Positions 43,840-55,676 of a stretch of DNA of 64,000 bases are shown here, in pieces. Location of the stretch: NCBI GenBank assembly GCA_963576735.1, contig OY755186.1, positions 15,239,970-15,303,969 on the forward strand, read 5' to 3'. A model generated the notes under the pieces. It was given only the letters and a program-made list of their open reading frames with translations. It made no database searches and was not told the origin of the DNA. A program made the position numbers and the translations under genes. This stretch comes from Bedellia somnulentella (Eukaryota; Arthropoda; Insecta; Lepidoptera; Bedelliidae). Numbering within the stretch: the stretch's first letter is position 1; each line of letters opens with the position of its first letter.

Positions 43840-44900
43840 TCGTTCACACTACTACGTGTTTACGCAGCCATTCGGAAAAAGTTATTTTAGCGATACCTCT
43901 TTTTTAACCGGCCTAAACAAGAGGTTTCTCTATTCGACGGTGTATTGGTTACTTTATGTTTGTTCACGGATGTTTTTCTTGTTTATGAACTGATTTTCAA
44001 GTATTTTTTTGTTTTAATTAAGATACTTATCCCAAGGGATAGCACTGATACCATGATAAGAAATCTAGAATATGATGATGGAATCCTACTTGGAAGCCGT
44101 TTTTAACACGCTTATATTAGTTTCACCTGTATGTATGTATGTAACCAACTCCTTTAAACTCGATTTTGAAACACTTTAAACGGACCGATTTAAATTAAAA
44201 TATGTACACTTATCGAGAATCAGGGACAGTATAATATTTTTATAGTTTCATCCCATTATCCTGATTAGGGTCGCCAGGATTAAATAATTTCAAATGATTC
44301 AGTACTCAAAAGTTCTTTTTGTTATAATATTATTATGTATTCTCAACTAGCATTTACGAAAAATACTGATCAAAGTTGATTTTAGTTAATTTGTTGTGAA
44401 AATTATATTTATATGTTATCCACAGTGGTTTTGCACGTTGCATTGGATATACCAAAAATATAATATTCGATTTATACATACTCTTAAAAAAAAAAGTAAA
44501 TATTTCGTCCTCTTTTATTTAATTTTCAATATTCACTGATATTTAAAGACGAGCAATGTCAGTTTTAAAACAGACAAAATCAAATTCTTTATACTAAATG
44601 TATATTTATATATAAATTTTATACTAAATGTCAGAGCAAAATAAACTAAGAAGTCAAGTTTTTAATATTATATAGTTCCCTTTGATGCGAAGAGCACGCA
44701 TTCACACTTTGCAGTAATTGCAGCCTGAACAATCCAACTTTCAACCCCCTACCCCTATAATCCCCATGTAAAAGGGTGCGTAGCTCTAGCACGTACAATT
44801 GTATACTTTAAGCATTTATGTGTCAAAGAAATATATGTACTTCAGTAAGAACTAGTGCTGGGAAAAGCTGGTAGAATACACTCAGACGTTTTTGCTTCGC
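43840..44900. other. AT-rich DNA, nothing recognised
   Basis: Contains a short TATG run at about 44132-44142 and low-complexity AT; no exon or named repeat. Confidence 0.5.
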
Positions 44901-44910
44901 TACGTTTTTA

Positions 44911-45133
44911 CCGTGTAGTGTCGGCTTAGTATAGCACTACCCTATTTCTCCCCGTGGGTGTCGTGAGAGGCGACGAAGGGTATTGCCGCGTTTCTTAATT
45001 TATTTTTGGGCGATGCTGTAGGAAACCCATCACCAAGAATATTTACTTTCAATCGTTTCCCCACTTACGTTTTGCCTGAGGAATTTCTCTCTGGCTACCC
45101 CGTCTAGGGATTTACAGTTGTATTGTATGTATG
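44911..45133 (+). repeat. SINE-A
   Basis: Perfect 10-bp duplication TACGTTTTTA (44901-44910, 45134-45143); short TATG array. Confidence 0.92.
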
Positions 45134-45142
45134 TACGTTTTT

Positions 45143-45388
45143 AAGCGAGATAGTTTTGAGGATTTGGCATGTCTATTTATTGGACAAGATTTGTGGACAT
45201 TTCTTGAAAATATAATTAAAATACCTGATGACATTTTGAATCTAACAGAAAAGAAATTCGAAGTAATTATAAAACGCAGTCTTCATTTAAAAGCTAATTA
45301 CAGTTTAAATGATTATATGATAAATCAAACTGCTTGGTGTCACCAGGGCTCTATTCAGGATATTTCCAGACATACACCAATATTGTAA
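45143..45388 (+). pseudogene. Degenerate C-terminus of a retroelement-type protein (tentative)
   Basis: An open frame of ~80 codons immediately after the SINE duplication reads LWTFLENIIKIPDDILNLTE, then KKFEVIIKRSLHLKANYSLN and DYMINQTAWC. The K-x-x-L-x-x-K-x-Y-Y-S-x-x-D-Y/F pattern near the end resembles the last ~40 residues of some insect LINE-encoded proteins, where a short terminal helix follows an L-P-x-x-I/L segment. There is no upstream catalytic domain, and the frame closes at 45388. The similarity is weak, so an unrelated transposon gene or chance cannot be excluded. Confidence 0.35.
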
Positions 45389-45997
45389 TATGACTAAGAA
45401 AAGATGTGTGTTGCTGAGTTTCTTACGGGTTCTTCTACAACAATACACCTATACACCTTCCGAAGCCGAAGTAGAGTCTGTAGAGTAAGATTTAACTTAT
45501 ACGTAAGTTTGTGACGTTCAAAAAATAGAGAACAATTCTTTTTATTTTGAAATAAATATTTTTTATCTTTATCTTTTAATTTAAAGTAATACGATCACGC
45601 CTGTAATACCAATAAGGGCTGCAAGTCAACTGTACGGAACCAATAATATATCAGCATCTTTTGAAAGTTAACTGTAATAAAGATAATAAAATAATTCTAG
45701 TAATCAATTAAAAAAACAATTCCAAATAATACTTACGTAACCCTAAAAACCGAAGTCGCTTCCTAGAAGTATTAAGAAATTGGTTTGTACTTGTTATGTA
45801 CTGACAGTATAAAATATATGCCTTTTAAATATTCAGAGTAACTAAGATGAATTCATGTTTTCATGCAAACCTTTTTTATACCTGTCATGTAAATCTTTCA
45901 TCATTTTAATACACCAGAGCAAATATTAAACTATTTGCATAAATTTTATTCCTACCGCGGTTCTTCACTTGTTAACAAACATTTCTATATCTGCTAA

Positions 45998-46130
45998 GCA
46001 AGCACGAGCGCTATTATATCGACACGATAACGGTTAGAACGAGATGGCAGTATACGATACTAAGTAAGTGCGTAAGAGATGGCTGCTTTATCCCGCGCGA
46101 TAACTAGTTTTAACACGGCTCGTGCTTGCC
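45998..46130 (+). mobile_element. 130-bp MITE, copy 6
   Basis: Best-preserved plus copy; GCAAGCACGAGCGCT and AGCACGGCTCGTGCTTGC form a clear inverted pair at the ends. Confidence 0.9.
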
Positions 46131-46185
46131 CTTCAGATATGAATATTTGGCATAAATTAAGTAAATTGGTACAATGAGTAAATAA

Positions 46186-46350
46186 AACGGCGATAGGCCT
46201 GCCCCCTATCACGAGAGTACACTGTCCATGCAAAACGTGGGTACTCTGAACACCAGGTGACAAAGTCACGTGATGTTCAGAAGTATTAGTACCTCTGCCA
46301 ACACCTTCGGGGATATTCGGCGTGAACGTTTATGTTTATGTTATGTTTAT
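46186..46350 (+). repeat. SINE-B, 5' truncated
   Basis: Perfect 12-bp duplication ATGAGTAAATAA (46174-46185, 46351-46362). Starts at AACGGCGATAGGCCTGCCCC without the tRNA head and ends with CGGCGTGAACGTTTATG repeats. 5' truncation with a duplication is LINE-style insertion. Confidence 0.92.
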
Positions 46351-46362
46351 ATGAGTAAATAA

Positions 46363-47885
46363 ATAACAGATTTGCATGCCATCTCTAAAATAGTCCTGAT
46401 ATCGTTAAGTATATACTTTCGACATATTTCACCCTTTCAAAGTAAATAAGGGTAGGGGAGCTAACAATGTGATGGAAGTACTCTTCATGACTTTAGTACT
46501 TTCACACTTGTGAGATAAAAATTGCACTTTCTAATGAACGCCTTTTTGTTTCAGGTATTGAACGTTTTTACTGAATTAACCAGCCAGTATGTAAGTACAA
46601 CTAAATATAAAAATGCTTCAAAAGGATAGTAATTTTAATATAATGGAAGTATGGAAGCGTTCTTTTACGTTAGAATAAAAAAATCTGGAAAATTTGTTAA
46701 ATCGTTACTTTGCAGCATAGAATAACGAGTAGTAGAGGATACTACCACAGATAATATAATACTATACTAGTCTTACTACTAAGTTTGCAGTCGGCTATTT
46801 CGCAGAATAACCATTTTCGAAAGAATATCGTGGTTTTTTCACATTTAAATTAATTAAGTTATAACTACCGGATATAATACCGGCTATAACTAACGGATAA
46901 TCTTTAGACATACTGATCTCCAAAATTAAATTAAACAACAGTAAGTTTTCATTTATTGTAGAACATTTAACTTAAACAAAGCATTATCCCATAGACTCAA
47001 AATTTTCTACCTGAGCTAAGACGATTACTACAAATACACAGACATAACATAAAACTATGTCTGTAACTTAAATTAAATAAACAACGCCGCCATTAGTGTT
47101 TGTAGTGAAAATCGATGTAGTCGGGCCGCCATTGGTAGTAAATATGACCTTGGTCTGTGGCGCTCGCATCGCCAGACTGACGCCAACACCTACCAGCCAG
47201 TTTGCGCAATCACTTAGCGAAAACGCGCTGCTTAGTGTAGCATTAGAAAGTGTTGTGCTTAGGTACTTCAGCGCTTTAATGTTTTAAGCTATTTTTAGGT
47301 AATGATGATGAGATGAAGATATTTTTAGCTTTTGCTAGGCTTCAATGAATTAAATATACAATTACTTTATATGTTTTAATAAATATAAATTTCAAAACAT
47401 AAATCATACAATATTACAAAAGCAAATTGAAATATTGTCCTAGAATATAAAAAGTAGTTTGCAATAAAAGAGACAAATGAAGAGGGGTTATCGCTCCCTA
47501 ACCCTTAGGCACAGCCTTTTGATATTCATCGTAACAATCATATATCAACTTCGTCTTTTATCTTTCTAGCGCATCTGAATGGGGTCAAAAACCACAGTTT
47601 GTGGTACTAGTGTAGTAATATACTCTTCATATGCCGTATGGAATAGATGGGACTCAATAAAATTATTAATGTTCAATTGTAGAGTGAGAAATAATGTATT
47701 GTAATGAGCAAGCAAACAAGATAGGGAAGGAAAATTAAGGTTTTGGGTATAGAGACAGTATATAAAATGGTTTAATTGTGAAAGCCTTAATATATACTTA
47801 GGACAAACTCACATAAAACAGACTTCATGATATAAAGTCAAGCGTTGAAGTGTGAACAATATAGAGCTTTTATAAATGATCATCC
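46363..47885. other. AT-rich DNA with one GC-richer patch
   Basis: A CG-containing patch at about 47080-47260 gives a 63-codon frame with no recognised motif; a regulatory island or old exon is possible. Otherwise nothing. Confidence 0.4.
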
Positions 47886-47887
47886 CA

Positions 47888-47943
47888 GGATTGTACCAAG
47901 TGGCGATCAATACTCTCTACTTTCCTAATAAACTAATGGCATT
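47888..47943 (+). repeat. Short RTE tail piece
   Basis: GGATTGTACCAAGTGGCGAT, then CAATACTCTCTAC...CTAATGGC corresponds to the last LINE bases. It stops at GGC exactly where the next SINE-A begins. Confidence 0.75.
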
Positions 47944-47945
47944 AG

Positions 47946-48196
47946 TAGTGTAGTGTCGGCTTAGAATAGCACTACCCCATGTCTTCCGGTGGGTGTACGT
48001 AAGAGGCGACTAACGGTATTGGGGCTTTTTAGGGATTTTTGGGCGATGCGGTTGGAGACCCATCACCAACAACCTTTATTTTTACTATCTTTTCCCCACT
48101 CAAATTTCCAAAAGTGGCTGAGGATTTTCTAATTCCTTAGCTCTGGCTACCCCTTCTTGGAATTTATAGCCGTGAGTATATGTATATTTATGTATG
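47946..48196 (+). repeat. SINE-A, full length
   Basis: AGTGTAGTGTCGGC to TATG-type tail. Sub-type with GTACGTAAGAGGCGACTAAC. Confidence 0.9.
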
Positions 48197-48766
48197 TTAT
48201 TTGAATCTAAGCCAATGCTTAGATTAGATAGAAACGAATAGAAACAAGGACTATTCCTTGTTTTCTTTGAATTAAAACACTTACGCACTATCAATGTAGC
48301 ATCCATGACAAATCTGCTGTAATCAAAACATAATGAAGTCACTATAACTTCTCCTTGATGTCCTCAAGGTTGAATAGTTTTTAGTTAAATACATTTCTAT
48401 CACGAAAAAATCTGCCAGAATCGTATTAAAATTAATACGAGTACAAATCTCACTAATTGCTTATTAAAACAGCAATTCTAATTCAGTTTTGTAATTTTAT
48501 GTTTGAATTAACTTGTTTAAATGTATTAATGGATACACATATTTCGTCTTACGAACTGTTGTACGCGATCTTAATCTAGGCATTTTATCTTTCGAAATAT
48601 CTCTACGTTGCTCATAATTATGAATGTCGTACAAAACACGCGTGAACGCGCTAGGTTCGATTAACGAATCCGACATTAAAGAGTCTAATTTAAATTGCGT
48701 CTAGAAATCTAATAGCTCCGAATTCACGTTTCGAAATCACGCACGTCTGCCGAATAGATTTGATAG

Positions 48767-48927
48767 TTAATTATAATAATGTGCTCGAGTGCGGACATAA
48801 AAGTAACCCGATACGGCTTCAAGACGACCTCGCTCAACTCAATCGTAAACACGAAGAAAGGTGTAAAAGGAAAGTCATAAAACGCGTCTACAATACGAAC
48901 GATACGCAAGTCGCCAGACTAGTCGAG
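48767..48927 (+). CDS. Possible exon, unidentified
   Basis: A 53-codon open segment with an upstream AG (TTGATAG) and a downstream donor-like GAG/GTAATG. It is GC-richer than its flanks and reads ECGHKSNPIRLQDDLAQLNR, then KHEERCKRKVIKRVYN and TQVARLVE. The charged, helical pattern could form a coiled coil. Ski/Sno proteins have a coiled-coil C-terminus, but I see no specific match, so linking it to the upstream snoo exon would be a guess. The opposite strand is also open over this stretch. Confidence 0.25.
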
Positions 48928-48962
48928 GTAATGCGGCCGGTTTGAGAATATGTTTCAGCATA

Positions 48963-49091
48963 GCTAGTACGAACGGCCTTTTCAATAGATATCGTGTGGT
49001 ATAAAACAGCCATCTATTTCGCACTTAGTATCGTATACTGGCATCTCATTCTAACCGATATCGTGAAGATTTAATAGCGGTCGTGCTAGGC
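48963..49091 (-). mobile_element. 130-bp MITE, copy 7
   Basis: GCTAGTACGAACGGCC to CGTGCTAGGC in reverse orientation. Confidence 0.87.
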
Positions 49092-49649
49092 TTTCTGTAA
49101 TATCTTTATGGTTATTGAGTGTACGATTAAACTTGGCCGCTGTGGTGGGCGGCCATTGCATTAATATGTGCGTGCGATCTTGAGGTCGCCGCACTGCGAT
49201 ATGCATTTATATTCTTATTATAAAGATCATTCGTTGTGATTATTATTCCTCTATTACTTATGAAAAAGAGTATTATAATATTCATAGTGCGTAACAGAAG
49301 AATTTACTTATTCTTTTGAATTCAAGAATCATATAATATAAAAAAAAACAACTTTTAATTTTATACATATTTAGACTAAGCTTAAAAGATTGTAGCCGAT
49401 TTTAACCCAGACTTATGTTAGTAAAACGTAGTTCCCAAATTGACCGAAACTAGGTTTGCTGGGATATTAAAATATGGTTTCTTAATATCCTACATATTCT
49501 AGCTCAAGTTACCTCATATATCGAGTGTTCTTATTGTCTCTATCCCTCTTTCTTCTCCTCCTTCTACTAAGTCTTAGAAATCAAATAACGGAGTGACACA
49601 TCTGACAAGGCTTTTAAGGCATCGTTGTATGTAACTATAACATTCACTT

Positions 49650-49810
49650 CCTGATTTAGGCGCCTGCTTCTGCAATGCTCTCATCGTCGTTGTCGTTGGT
49701 ACTTTACTATCTTCTCCGATACGTGGCCGCCACTCTACAACCTTCGATCCTAACCGCCATCTGTTCTACGAGAAATGTGCCCTGCCCATTGCGACTTTTG
49801 GCAACTCTAG
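49650..49810 (-). pseudogene. Degraded LINE C-terminal coding fragment
   Basis: The minus strand reads AMGRAHFS, stop, NRWRLGSKVVEWRPRIG. This fits the W-A-G-H-x-x-R-x-D-G-R-W-x-x-K-V-L-E-W-R-P pattern at the end of many insect LINE reverse transcriptase proteins. It carries an in-frame stop and a changed Trp. It is different in sequence from the RTE LINE at 8.7-13.2 kb, so it marks another LINE family. The plus-strand frame at 49675-49875 is its shadow. Confidence 0.6.
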
Positions 49811-49879
49811 TACTTATGCCAGTTTTACTGTTCTTCTACGTAGTACCTATCACTGTCACTATTGGCACTGGATGACACT

Positions 49880-50910
49880 GCACACCGCCAGTTGTCGGTA
49901 GTAGTGTCCAGAGAAGTACAATTATATTTATGTATTTAATTTTAAATGTTATTTTTGTTACTAACACAGGTATTTAAGTTTTTGTGATTATGATTACTAA
50001 CAACTATATGGATGAATAATCCGAAATAAATGATTTTGATTTGACTATACTAGTACCTATTACTTACGACTATAATTAGTTGAACATGAAAATATCTGTC
50101 CTAGCACAGTCCGATCCTATATAATTCAGACATTTCGAAATGAGCCTTTAAGCAAAATGGCGCCGACGAAGACAGTCGGCGGCACGCACCGCAAGTTTCT
50201 TATGTGCCTACTATAATTTTGTGTAATTTATATTCGATACAGCAACGGGCTCCTAGATAGAGTTTCTATTGATGTTCAGACACCGCTGCCGCTGCTATGC
50301 CTTGATGCAACAGAGAATATTGATTTGCTGTTATAACTGTCAAAAGGTTACGAAGGTTCAATGGAATAAGAATGAGATATTGAAACGAAAATAATTATAC
50401 ATAAGTTGTGTGTAGCAACAGCAACAATGCACGTCAAGACATTTTACTGTTTTTCGACTAAACTTATGTCCGTTATTCGACGCGCGCCGGTTCACTGGGC
50501 AGGTATCGAGCACTCAAAAATAAGTATTGTTGACAGTATTAAGTTATTCGTGACTTGTTGGTATTAAATTGTGATTATCTACACGTTTACGAATCGAATG
50601 CGGGCTTTTAAATGTATTCAGAAAAAGTTGCCGTGTCGCATAAAAAGTACACCTTATCGTGAATATTTGAAGAAGTAACGTAATAAACGACAAAATAAAT
50701 ACTTTAAAACCGGCATAAAATATACCTTTTCGTCAAGGTTTTTTTAACCTTCGTAATGCTTTTTTGGGCGTACTTATTTCATTTGAATGATAAATCTTAT
50801 TTGAGAATATATGAAAAGTTAAAGTTAAGCCAATCTACCATGACGAAATTACGCTTGCTGAAAACCAGAGCTGCTTGGTATAGCAATCAGGTCGGCATAA
50901 TCTTGTTGCT
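49880..50910. other. AT-rich DNA, nothing firmly recognised
   Basis: A good-context ATG at about 50157 (AAAATGGCGCCGACG) opens only ~19 codons. No other feature. Confidence 0.45.
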
Positions 50911-50921
50911 TTGCCTTAAAC

Positions 50922-51152
50922 ATACATACTCACATATACTCACCACAATATATCCCAAAATGGGGTAACCTGAGCTTTAGAATTAAAAATTCTTTAACCA
51001 CTTTTAGAAGTCGAGGGGGAAAAGATTGTAACATTGTGTGATGGGTCTCTAAACGCATTGTGTAACAGTCATTTGAAAAACCTAATACCCTGAGTCCCCT
51101 CTTACGACACCCACGGGAAGAAATGGTTTAGTGCTACTCTAGACCTACTCTT
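50922..51152 (-). repeat. SINE-A, diverged full-length copy
   Basis: Perfect 11-bp duplication TTGCCTTAAAC (50911-50921, 51153-51163) although the body is worn; the head is degraded to TAGACCTACTC. Confidence 0.9.
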
Positions 51153-51639
51153 TTGCCTTAAACTAATGCGTACTTTATAATTCAATAGCAATAAAGCATA
51201 ATTTACTACAATTTTGTATTAGCTTCCAAGAAAAATCTTATAATATATGCAAACTAACACATAGATGTTACACAGCCTTACAGAGTGCAAAAGCGATTGT
51301 CGATTCTATCGGCAATGCGACCAAAGCCGGATATGGTCGTAGTTTGCGAGCTGAATCCAGATGAAGGAAGCCCACCTGTCTATAATAAAACATTACTAAG
51401 TCTGTCCGTACACCTGTCTTACAATTACAAACTGTGCCAGAAAGGTTCAATGCTCTAAATTGTTATCTTTGCTTTATCGGGCTAGAATCTATACTTTCTA
51501 TAGAAAAAAAATATACGGCAGAATTGAAAACACTCCTTTTCATGAAGTCGGTTAAAAAATGGATGAAAGTGAATTGGTGAAAGAGTTTTTTGAGCCAATG
51601 TTAATGGTATTGTCAGTAAACAAGGACACGGAGGACTCA

Positions 51640-51815
51640 CTTAAAACGTAAAGAGAATGTGGTAAATAAGGCAGGCGCTCGAAGTATGAAGTATAAAAGA
51701 GATACATGAAAACTTTGATTAATGTAAATAAATGACAGGTTAGTACGAAGTGACAATCGATAGTCTCTGCCTACTCTAATGGGAACTTATGACGTGAGAA
51801 ATTGTATGTAGAATT
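51640..51815 (+). repeat. Worn RTE LINE tail
   Basis: GGCAGGCGCTCGAAGTATGA, ATCGATAGTCTCTGCCTAC, GGGAACTTATGACGTGAG and TGTATG match the LINE 3' end with deletions. Confidence 0.8.
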
Positions 51816-51874
51816 GGTATACAGCTAGCGTTAAAATATAAAGTTTTATTTTATTTTTGATTTTTTTTTAAATA

Positions 51875-52130
51875 ACAGAACATGTATTTTATTGAAGATA
51901 ATAATTAGCTATGCATATATTTGTAGAAAATAAATTAACCATTAACTTTAACTAAATCAAAAATAATAAAAAAAATAATTAAAAGTAACACGACAAAATT
52001 AGGCAAACAAACCGCCCCAAGTCATACCCGGCCCAAAGGTTCCCATCACACTGGCAGCATTTCCACGCTGCACAGCGAGCGAAATCCTCTGGACCAGAAA
52101 TGCCCCAGAGCGGTAGTCCAATCGTATTAG
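51875..52130 (-). pseudogene. R1-like LINE 3' end
   Basis: The minus strand encodes LVQRISLAVQRGNAASVMGT, then FGPGMTWGGLFA and a stop at about 52013, followed by an AT-rich 3' UTR to about 51875. A C-terminus of the Q-R-x-S-x-A-x-Q-R-G-N-A-A-S type is characteristic of R1-clade LINE ORF2 proteins in insects, from general knowledge. Only the last ~35 codons remain before the 5' truncation. This is a third LINE family in the window, besides the Jockey/CR1-like and RTE copies. Confidence 0.65.
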
Positions 52131-52612
52131 ATATTATTAGAGTATTATATTATTTATTATATTATTATTTATTATTATATTATTAGCGTTTACATATTAT
52201 TTCCAGATCGATCGTATTTCAAGGTTTCTAGCTGCTGGTAAACTTTAAAATTTCCTTACCATTTGTTAAGTATGCGAATTTTTCTTATCAACTACTAAAA
52301 CAAACTATCGAAGAAGCTTCCAAGAAAATTATCAAAAGTCAGTTTGACATATTGTACTTGGATAATAGAAAGGAACGTGGTAAGGCACTTGAATGAGTAA
52401 TATTTCGCTCATTATATTCTGATGCCGTCTCTAGATACACTCGAACGTGACAAAATATAATATTTAAATTTTCTTTGATAACAGCCGGTACAGTGTTATC
52501 TTACCGACCTATTCATTGTTATTGATTTATGGCTGTATAGTGTCGGCTTTGATCAACATACCACCTACTGTTACGGCTAAAATCCTAAAAAGGAAACTCA
52601 TAACTCATATTT

Positions 52613-52834
52613 GCCGTGTAGTGCCTGCTTAGAATGTCACTACCACTGTCTACCCACGGGTGTCGTTAGAGGTGACTAAGGGTATGGGTCTTTTCTATGT
52701 TTTGGTCGATGCGGTTGGAGACCTATCACCAACGATTTATTTCTACCATCTTGTAACTTTTAAATGTGGCTGAGGAGTTTCCACCTCAGAAGCTCTGGCT
52801 ACCTCTTTTGGGGTTTATGACCGTGAGTATACAC
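52613..52834 (+). repeat. SINE-A, plus an isolated head just upstream
   Basis: GCCGTGTAGTGCCTGC to GACCGTGAGTATAC. A stray head (GGCTGTATAGTGTCGGCTTT) lies at about 52531-52550. Confidence 0.88.
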
Positions 52835-52851
52835 ATCAACCGAATCGGTGA

Positions 52852-52943
52852 AATACCACTTAAAAAGCCCCATACCTTTAATCGCCTCTTACGACACCCG
52901 TGGGTAGAAAGGGGTAATGACATTCTAAGCCGGCACTACACGG
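52852..52943 (-). repeat. SINE-A head only, inverted
   Basis: First ~90 bp of SINE-A in reverse (complement of GTGTAGTGCCGGCTTAGAAT). It can pair with the head of 52613-52700, giving a ~90-bp-arm hairpin. Confidence 0.87.
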
Positions 52944-53514
52944 ATTTTATGTCTGTTTTCAGTCAGCAGTCCTAAGCCCCAAATCCCATTAAATAGATAG
53001 GTTCATGTAGATATAATTGTACCAACTGAGATATATTGAACGCATCATCACCATAGGTCAAATCAGTGACAAAGTACACTACTCGAACGTCATGACAAAG
53101 ATTGTTTTCCACTGGCTGACCTCTTTCGGGTTATCTCATGACATATTTAGACTGCACTGCACAAAGCAAGAGTCCAAGAGAGAAATAGTAAATGTCGGAA
53201 AAATCTTTAGTTAGATAATTTAACTGTTATTTTTAGATATTCATTGCAATGTTTTGTAAAGTTTTAGTTATGATAATGATTTATTATGGGCATTCCTGGT
53301 TTTTGGGTCGACTATTTTCAAACTTTGGTTTTGCCCGCAGTAATGAGTGACATAACCTTATTGACTAATGGGGAATCGCTAAAATAGTGTAATTGTCAGT
53401 TGTGTAAAGGTAGTATGTTGTGTGGGTCTGGTATTAGTAGGCTGAGGATGGTGGGGATTTTAATTATGGTGGTCCGATTATTTGAAAATAGTTTTTCTCT
53501 TTATACATACATAC

Positions 53515-53765
53515 ATACATACATATACTCACGGCTATAAATCCCTTAACGGGGTAGCCAGAGCTTCGGAATGAGAAATTCCTCAGCCACTTTTGGAAGT
53601 TGATTTGGGAAAAGATGGTAAAAATAAATGATTTTGATTACGGGTTTCCAACCACATCGCCCAAAAATAACTTAAAAAGCCCCTACACCCTTATTCGCCT
53701 CTTACGATTACCCACGGGTAGAAATGGGGTAGTGTTATTCTAAACCGACACTACACGGCAATCTC
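53515..53765 (-). repeat. SINE-A, full length
   Basis: Perfect 10-bp duplication TTCTCTTTAT (53505-53514, 53766-53775); five TATG units. Confidence 0.94.
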
Positions 53766-53964
53766 TTCTCTTTATCTTGAATTTCTCTTTATCTTCTTTA
53801 CTTTAATACCCCAAAAGTTCCTGTGGAATTGTAGGTAATAAAACTCAGGCTATCTATTCTGTTTTTCCAAGAGTCTTCAAGTACAACTAACATGTAATCG
53901 AATCGATTTATTATTTTAGGCAAATATAAATCTGGGCTAGCTCACAAATTTTGGCGACATAGGT

Positions 53965-54348
53965 TTATAACATAACATAACGTATATAGTAATAATGTAT
54001 ATCAATTGGTAGAAACTTTATAGGTCAAGAACTTCTCTGTATTTTTGTCTTATTTGAAATATTGTGTACCGTTTGTTTCTCAAATAAATAAATAAATAAA
54101 TAAATAACATATACTCACGGCTATAAATCCCTAGAAGGGGTAGCCAGAGCTAAGGAATTAGAAATTTCCTCAGCCACTTTTGGAAATGTGAGTGGGGAAA
54201 AGATGGTAAAAGTAAAGGTTGTTGGTAATGGGTCTCCAACAGCATCGCCCAAAAATCCTTTAAAAGCTCCAATACCGTTAGTCGCCTCTTACGTACACCC
54301 ATCGGTAGAAACGGGGTAGTGCTATTCTAAGCCGACACTACACGGCTA
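53965..54348 (-). repeat. SINE-A with 3' extension (possible transduction)
   Basis: A perfect 12-bp duplication GGCGACATAGGT (53953-53964, 54349-54360) encloses a SINE-A (54106-54348), an (AAAT)n run, ~100 bp of unrelated AT-rich DNA and a terminal (TTATG)n-like run at 53965-53985. The whole 384 bp therefore inserted as one unit. Confidence 0.82.
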
Positions 54349-54360
54349 GGCGACATAGGT

Positions 54361-55300
54361 GTATCTACATATTAAAGGACTTATATTTTTTTTATTAGGT
54401 ACTTTGTATTTGTTACCAATAATTATAATTATTATCTAAATAATTTCGATAAGACTGTTTACTGTGATCTTGAAATAGCCATTTTTATCATAATTTTTAT
54501 CACTTTTACACATGTGTACTACTTTGTTGACTTTATAATTAATTAAATTAGGCACTGCTTACTTTTTTTATTTAAGATGAAAAAGCAATATTTGATATGA
54601 ATCCTCACGAACAAAGGAGTTCAGAAGAAGGAGGTAGTGCATAGACTCTAGTGTGGTTCTTTAGGATTAAGCTATTTGTGATCCGTCATAAATCATAGTT
54701 TTTTAAACGGCTTTACTAGAAGTAGTTCCCAGCCATTTCCCAGCATATCCTAGAAAGAGTTCTATGATTATGATTAAATAGCCTGTGTATACCCTGCCTG
54801 TCAATACATGCAAAACGATTACTTAATGATCAGTCTCTTTGAATTCTCTGTTGCACAATAAACAAGAATATCGATAAAAAAAAAATACTTAGAGGTGTAT
54901 AGAATATTCTTTTGTGTGTGTTTGCATTTAATAAATTTCAATCATAAATATGTAACTTGACGGAATCAATTGAATCGACAAAACAACGTATTTTCAATGT
55001 AGTTAATATGATAGTACAGCGAGTACATTATTGTTATCTAATCGATTGCTACTTACCCTTTACAATAACAAAAACAATTTTATATACATGATGTTGCTTT
55101 AATAAATTTTCAAAAAAAACTCTGTCTATACCTTTTAGGGATTCATAGCTTTGAGGGTATGTATGTACGTTGTTTTAAAGGAGTTCCGCAATGTTTAGAA
55201 AACTATCAGACGCCCTCGGTCCGAATACCCTAAAACAGTTCGTGTGATGTTTATAAACAACATAAGGAGAATATAATAATAAGTTCAGTCCGATGGAGTT
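54361..55300. other. AT-rich DNA, nothing firmly recognised
   Basis: A ~40-bp SINE-A 3' scrap occurs at about 55131-55168 (CCTTTTAGGGATTCATAGC, GTATGTATGTACG). Confidence 0.5.
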
Positions 55301-55309
55301 TTCTAGAAA

Positions 55310-55454
55310 ATACTCACGCCATTAGTTCCCATTGGGGTAGGCAGAGACTATTGATCGCCACTTCGTGCGATCCTGACAAACCTCTCTAGCTTCGTTTACA
55401 TCCATCAATCTTTTCATACATGCCCTTTTATTCTTCATACTTCGGACGCCAGCC
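55310..55454 (-). repeat. RTE LINE 5'-truncated tail
   Basis: Perfect 10-bp duplication TTTCTAGAAA (55300-55309, 55455-55464). Ends at GGCGTGAGTA with no TATG array. Confidence 0.92.
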
Positions 55455-55676
55455 TTTCTAGAAATATAAATCCAAAATTTGCATTTGCTCCGCAAAACCT
55501 GAAATTACGAAAACCCGTAGCGTAAAAAGTACTTAAGTACTTACAAGCTATAGTGACTAGGGCCCTCAAAAGTTCTTACTGAAAACCATCTGACGGAATA
55601 AAGGGATTTAGCTCATGCCTTTTATAGCAGATACTACACTCACTCCTGAAATCTTAAACAGGAGTTACATAAGCGT

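Noticed and set aside
46060..46269. 69-codon minus-strand frame
   Set aside because: Spans the join of a MITE and a SINE-B and has no protein features.
48767..48927. Second snoo exon
   Set aside because: Charged helical sequence and donor-like GT are suggestive, but no Ski/Sno coiled-coil similarity could be seen; kept only as an unassigned low-confidence exon.
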